A stretch of 8,501 bases of DNA from an uncultured Eubacteriales bacterium (GTDB lineage: Bacteria > Bacillota > Clostridia > Christensenellales > Borkfalkiaceae), in NCBI GenBank assembly GCA_958405585.1, contig CATYEP010000076.1:1-8501 (forward strand), given 5' to 3'. Below the pieces are notes generated by a model. That model did not search any database and was not told where the DNA came from. It saw only the letters and a program-made list of their open reading frames with translations. The position numbers and the translations under genes are program-made. Shown here one piece after another: positions 5,638 through 8,501 of this stretch (position 1 is its first letter; each line of letters starts with the position of its first letter).

Positions 5638-5666
5638 TTGACTAATTTATACTACGTATTTTTAAT
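5638..5666 (+). promoter_or_regulatory. Possible rightward promoter of the 80-residue XRE gene
   Basis: TTGACT (5638-5643) and TTTAAT (5661-5666) are 17 nt apart. The 17-nt spacer contains the operator-like repeat 5644-5659, so a bound repressor would block it. The -10 is weaker than that of the leftward promoter, and other -10 choices exist in this AT-rich stretch. Confidence 0.5.
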
Positions 5667-5720
5667 TATACGTTTGATAAAATATACGTAGTATAAATTC
5701 ACCAATAGAGAGGTAAATAT

Positions 5721-5963
5721 ATGACAATAAATCAAGCGGTCGCAATTCGGGTACGTGAATTACTGAAAGAAAAGAACATGTCCCAATATAAATTAGAACA
5801 AGAAACAGGCTTATATCATAGCACAATGAACGCAATTTTGAACAACAGAGTCAAAGCCTCTAATTTCAAAAGCATTGCCTTGATCGTAAAGGCTTTAGGG
5901 ATGTCGCTTTCTGACTTCTTCAACAATCCTGTTTTTAACTTTGATAATATCAATATAGAATAA
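5721..5963 (+). CDS. Small XRE-family HTH regulator
   Basis: An 80-residue Cro/CI-type protein. Helix 1 is AVAIRVRELLKEKN (6-19), the HTH covers 21-41 (SQYKLEQETGLYHSTMNAIL, recognition helix HSTMNAILNN), and the C-terminal helices carry IALIVKALGMSLSDFFNNP (52-70). The tail FNFDNINIE resembles the end of the regulator at 4398-4631, which indicates common ancestry. ATG 5721 has GAGAGG with 7 nt spacing. The gene is divergent from the 70-residue XRE gene, with three operator-like repeats between them, and a terminator follows 7 nt after its stop. It likely forms a two-regulator switch with its neighbour. What it controls outside the island is not visible. Confidence 0.88.
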   Translation: MTINQAVAIRVRELLKEKNMSQYKLEQETGLYHSTMNAILNNRVKASNFKSIALIVKALGMSLSDFFNNPVFNFDNINIE

Positions 5964-5970
5964 CTCGTAT

Positions 5971-6001
5971 AAAAATTCGCTCTTTTAAAGGGCGTTTTTT
6001 T
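5971..6001. terminator. Terminator between the convergent XRE and ArdA-like genes
   Basis: CGCTCT (5978-5983) pairs with AGGGCG (5989-5994), including one G-U pair that is allowed in plus-strand RNA. It is followed by seven T on the plus strand and, on the minus strand, by a weaker U run (5975-5971). It should end the 5721-5963 transcript and may also stop the ArdA-like operon arriving from the right. Confidence 0.7.
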
Positions 6002-6036
6002 ATTTATAACAAAAAGCGAAATGCCATACTCACAGA

Positions 6037-7185
6037 CTATTTGATTTCCCCTATCCCTGTTCGCTGACTCAATATTTCATCCAAAGAAATATCACCGCTG
6101 ATATATACGAATCCCCCTCCTTTCAAAAATTTTCCGCCGCATTCACGAACGATATGCTCTCCGTATGCTTCATAGTCAATATAATCCGTCAACTCGACAG
6201 GAAGATCTGCGCCCCGAATATTCTCCGCTGCGTATTTCCCGACGTCTTCATAATCTTCCGCATAATAGATATACTTAAAATCATCGATATGCTCTGCAAG
6301 CCTTTTAACGGCAGCCGCCGAATCATCTTCCGCATACCGAACGAGCGCGTCCAATTTTTCTAAATCCATACCGGCAATATTTACAGCTTTGACCGCTTCA
6401 TTGACTTCATAAATGCTTTCTTGTTCCAGCATCCCTCTAAATCGTTCAAGCCAGGTTTTGCTTTCTATATTAAAGTCACAGATCTGATACCTGCAGTCAG
6501 AAAAATCTTTCGCCCCGAGCCTTGCCAGTGCCTTGTCGATCGACCTTGTCTCTTCCGCAAGATACAGGTATTCCCTCTTTCCGCCTTGTTCTATCTCCAC
6601 CGTGAACAGTTCGTCTCCGTAATAACTGTATTGCGGAAACACTTGCCCGTCATATATTTCTCTGAATTCAATTCCCTCGTTTCGGAACAGAAGTCCGTAA
6701 TCAGTGAACACCCCTTTCTTTGAAAAGAGCAAATCCCTCCCGATCTTTGCAAAATCTGTTTTTTGAGCCTCATCCGTTGTCATACCGCCTTTTATGGTCA
6801 TACAATGTTTCCGCCCCACCTGTTCGAGACTTTTCAGATCCTGAACAAGCGTATAACTGTCCGGATTGAAATATACATTGATGAGTTTCTTCGGCGTGTC
6901 ATACCCTTCGTAGTTTGCCACGGCATATATCTTATCTCGCTCATCCTGCATAAGACTGTCTAAAAGTTTTGCAAGATAATTTACTTCGTCCAGATTCAAT
7001 GCCTTGCTTTCCAGCATCGAAAGCCCGGTCGGTTCCACGACTTCCGAAACGTATACTTTCGGAGCATTCAGATCGGGGATCTCGATCTTTTCCAAAGCCT
7101 CCGACATCTCTTTCTCCGTACAAGGAAATTCAATATCCGTGTCCTTGCCCGCGTTCCGCAGATTCAGTATTATTTTATTGACCAT
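6037..7185 (-). CDS. Double-module ArdA-like antirestriction protein (downstream paralogue)
   Basis: A 382-residue acidic protein. It appears to contain two ArdA-like units in tandem. Unit 1 (about 5-167): FPCTEKEMSEALEKI (20-34), NLDEVNYLAKLLDSL (64-78), the TPKKLINVYFN segment (97-107) and a closing DFAKIGRD...GVFTDYGLLF (144-167). Unit 2 (about 190-361): LYLAEETRSIDKALARLGA (207-225), MDLEKLDALVRYAEDD (273-288), YAEDYEDVGKYAAENI (308-323) and YIDYEAYGEHI...GGKF (335-353). ArdA proteins mimic B-form DNA through surface acidic residues and inhibit type I restriction enzymes and some methylases; typical length is about 165-170, so this is roughly double. ATG 7185 has AAGGAG close upstream, 15 nt after the stop of its paralogue. 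Its activity against restriction is inferred from the family, and the doubled form could have another role. Confidence 0.78.
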   Translation of the reverse strand: MVNKIILNLRNAGKDTDIEFPCTEKEMSEALEKIEIPDLNAPKVYVSEVVEPTGLSMLESKALNLDEVNYLAKLLDSLMQDERDKIYAVANYEGYDTPKKLINVYFNPDSYTLVQDLKSLEQVGRKHCMTIKGGMTTDEAQKTDFAKIGRDLLFSKKGVFTDYGLLFRNEGIEFREIYDGQVFPQYSYYGDELFTVEIEQGGKREYLYLAEETRSIDKALARLGAKDFSDCRYQICDFNIESKTWLERFRGMLEQESIYEVNEAVKAVNIAGMDLEKLDALVRYAEDDSAAAVKRLAEHIDDFKYIYYAEDYEDVGKYAAENIRGADLPVELTDYIDYEAYGEHIVRECGGKFLKGGGFVYISGDISLDEILSQRTGIGEIK

Positions 7186-7200
7186 TTTTCTCCTTATTCG

Positions 7201-8337
7201 CTACATTTTCTGTTCCATTACACGATCGCCGAGCATCTCCTCGAGTGTCTTATTGCCTACTTTATATACAAAACCTACGTCGATAAACTTTCCGCCGTAT
7301 CTATCTTGCATGTGCTTCCCTATTCCCTCAAAATCGATATAGTCTTCCAATTCGTCCGCAACGTCACAGCCAAAAGACATAAACAACGCATACCTTCCGA
7401 CCTCATCCAGATCTTGCGCACCTTCGAGAAACTCGAAATCATCGTAGTTTTTTGCAAGTTTTATAAGAGTTTCCAATGAATTGTCTTCGACATATTTCAT
7501 AAGAGCGGATAACTTTGTAAATCCCCACTCCCCATCATCGATTTTTTCAACAACGGCATTGACGTCATATATATTTTGCTCTTGCAGAAGACGTTCAAAC
7601 AGATTCTCCCACTTTTCACTGTCTTCGTAAAACTCGATCATTTCAAATTTACACTCTTCCGGGTTTTCTGTCCCGAGCCTTCCCAATGCTTTTTGGATCG
7701 AGATCTTTGGCGCAGGCAAATAGAGATATTCTTTTTTCCCTCCATACTCTGCTTCGACAATCAATAATTCTTTATTCGTAAAGCTGAAAAAAGGAAACAC
7801 CTGTCCGTCATAAACTTCCTGCGGATTGCAATCTTCGTTTGTGATCAATAAACCGTATTGAGTTTTTTTCCGATGTTTTGACGACATGACTTCTTTCCCG
7901 ATTCCTTCATAGTCCGGTTCTCCTTTTTCTGTTTTTTGCTCCGGGTGCATTGTAAGCATATATCTCCGCCCGATTGTCTTGAAATCAGTCTTATCCTCGA
8001 TCAACATATATCGATCCAGATTAAAATGCAAATTGATCAAATCTTTCGGTGTTCTATACGAATTCACCGCTGCCGCCGCAAGGAATGTTTTGATACCAGT
8101 TGCATCATTGGTATCCATTAAATTAGCAAGGTAGTTGATCTCATCCAAATTAACTTCCTGGTATTCCAACATTGAAAGACCTTTCGGCGTGAGAACTTCC
8201 GTTATAAACCCCTTCGGCGCCAATCTTTCCTTGATCCCGACCACTTCCAGCGCTTTGTTCAGATCTTTTTCCGTACATGGAAAAGTTATCTCAACTTCTT
8301 CTTTTCCGTTTTGTATATTTAAGGCAATTTGCTTCAT
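7201..8337 (-). CDS. Double-module ArdA-like antirestriction protein (upstream paralogue)
   Basis: A 378-residue acidic protein, clearly paralogous along its whole length to the gene at 6037-7185. Shared strings include FPCTEK (19-24), GLSMLE (53-58), NLDEINYLA (63-71), TPKDLIN (96-102), YDGQVFP (176-182), GGKKEYLYL (199-207) and KALGRLG (216-222). Unit 1 spans about 3-165 and ends in DYEGIGKEV...TQYGLLI. Unit 2 spans about 185-358 and ends in YIDFEGIGKHM...GGKFIDVGFVY, the ArdA C-terminal signature. Expected role is a DNA mimic that blocks type I restriction during establishment of the element, as known for single-unit ArdA. ATG 8337 has AGAGAGG with 8 nt spacing and lies 15 nt after the preceding stop. 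The two genes probably arose by duplication and have since diverged substantially. No frameshift or broken motif is seen. Confidence 0.78.
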   Translation of the reverse strand: MKQIALNIQNGKEEVEITFPCTEKDLNKALEVVGIKERLAPKGFITEVLTPKGLSMLEYQEVNLDEINYLANLMDTNDATGIKTFLAAAAVNSYRTPKDLINLHFNLDRYMLIEDKTDFKTIGRRYMLTMHPEQKTEKGEPDYEGIGKEVMSSKHRKKTQYGLLITNEDCNPQEVYDGQVFPFFSFTNKELLIVEAEYGGKKEYLYLPAPKISIQKALGRLGTENPEECKFEMIEFYEDSEKWENLFERLLQEQNIYDVNAVVEKIDDGEWGFTKLSALMKYVEDNSLETLIKLAKNYDDFEFLEGAQDLDEVGRYALFMSFGCDVADELEDYIDFEGIGKHMQDRYGGKFIDVGFVYKVGNKTLEEMLGDRVMEQKM

Positions 8338-8352
8338 CCGTCTGTCCTCTCT

Positions 8353-8501
8353 CTATTCTTCTTCACAGTTTTCCATGATCCCGCACCGACAGATCGCCAT
8401 TGCCGTTTGCAACACTTTATACAGTTTTGACGAAATCAATTCTCTTTCCGCAATATCCGCTGCCGTGAAATGATCCGAACCATACTCCAAAACCTTCGCA
8501 C
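8353..8501 (-). CDS. C-terminal end of an unidentified protein (partial)
   Basis: An open frame enters from the right edge and ends at TAG 8353-8355, giving 48 residues. It includes FTAADIAERELISSKLYKVL and ends in CRCGIMENCEEE. I do not recognise the protein. The FTAADIAE...SSKLYKVLQ stretch could be part of a winged-helix or other helical DNA-binding domain, but this is weak. Support for coding: no stop codon in the frame, and a 15-nt gap to a properly spaced ribosome binding site and ATG of the next gene, the same spacing as between the two ArdA-like genes. It is probably in their operon. Confidence 0.6.
   Translation of the reverse strand, partial: AKVLEYGSDHFTAADIAERELISSKLYKVLQTAMAICRCGIMENCEEE

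Larger units (their letters stand above)
5585..5699. repeat. Three operator-like repeats between the divergent XRE genes
   Basis: A 16-bp sequence occurs three times: AATTCATACTACCTAT (5591-5606, direct), AATTTATACTACGTAT (5644-5659, direct) and its perfect reverse complement ATACGTAGTATAAATT (5684-5699). The two direct copies are also preceded by TTGACC and TTGACT. Each copy has a small dyad, ATAC-N3-GTAT (degenerate in the first copy). Copy 1 overlaps the -10 and start region of the leftward promoter. Copy 2 sits between the -35 and -10 of the rightward promoter, and copy 3 lies just before the rightward gene. The pattern fits a shared-operator switch. Confidence 0.75.

Noticed and set aside
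4340..6040. Direct repeats flanking the AT-rich island as insertion-site duplications
   Set aside because: Both edges share a G/C-rich stem next to a T run, but this is ordinary terminator resemblance; no longer exact flanking repeat was found by eye.

Overview
The window looks like part of an integrative and conjugative element (ICE), or a closely related mobile element, from a low-to-mid GC Bacillota, probably of the class Clostridia. Four things suggest this. Strong AGGAGG-type ribosome binding sites precede most genes. Minus-strand genes are tightly packed, often with overlapping stop and start codons. Intrinsic terminators have long U tracts. The gene families (ArdA-like antirestriction proteins, a D12-class adenine methyltransferase, a C5 cytosine methyltransferase, DUF4314, a DUF1281/Api92-like protein, AbrB-like proteins) commonly travel together in ICE accessory regions. 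No integrase, relaxase or conjugation gene is visible, so the ICE assignment is an inference from gene content. The species cannot be named.

Layout in minus-strand transcription order, right to left. (1) 8501-6037: the end of an unidentified gene, then two tandem paralogues of about 380 residues. Each paralogue appears to hold two complete ArdA-like modules. The three genes have 15-nt gaps and form one transcription unit that ends at a hairpin near 5971-6001. (2) 6001-4363: a visibly AT-rich regulatory island with two divergent gene pairs. The right pair is XRE (5721-5963, +) and XRE (5335-5547, -), sharing a 173-nt region with three copies of a 16-bp operator-like sequence. The left pair is a YpsA/DUF1273-like SLOG-fold protein (4783-5268, +) and XRE (4398-4631, -), sharing a 151-nt region with four palindromes of the form ATATTGG-N4-CCAATAT. 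Terminators insulate the island on both sides, and a bidirectional one lies in its middle. (3) 4334-1388: DUF4314 protein, C5 methyltransferase, DUF1281-like protein and a conserved protein of unknown function, ending at a terminator (1338-1386). (4) 1324-1: D12 adenine methyltransferase, an AbrB-like protein with a Cys-rich tail, and the start of a second AbrB-like protein, all overlapping or nearly so.

How the genes may work together (inference). ArdA proteins mimic DNA and block type I restriction enzymes, while the two methyltransferases could mark the element's own DNA. Together they would help an incoming element survive host restriction. The small XRE regulators with clustered operators look like phage-type switches and may time expression of the SLOG protein and perhaps of flanking modules.

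The most unusual points are the doubled ArdA architecture present in two tandem genes, the two adjacent operator-rich divergent switches around a SLOG protein, and a perfect terminator-like hairpin whose loop holds the start codon of the cytosine methyltransferase gene. A terminator also sits just upstream of the adenine methyltransferase gene, whose start codon is itself unclear.
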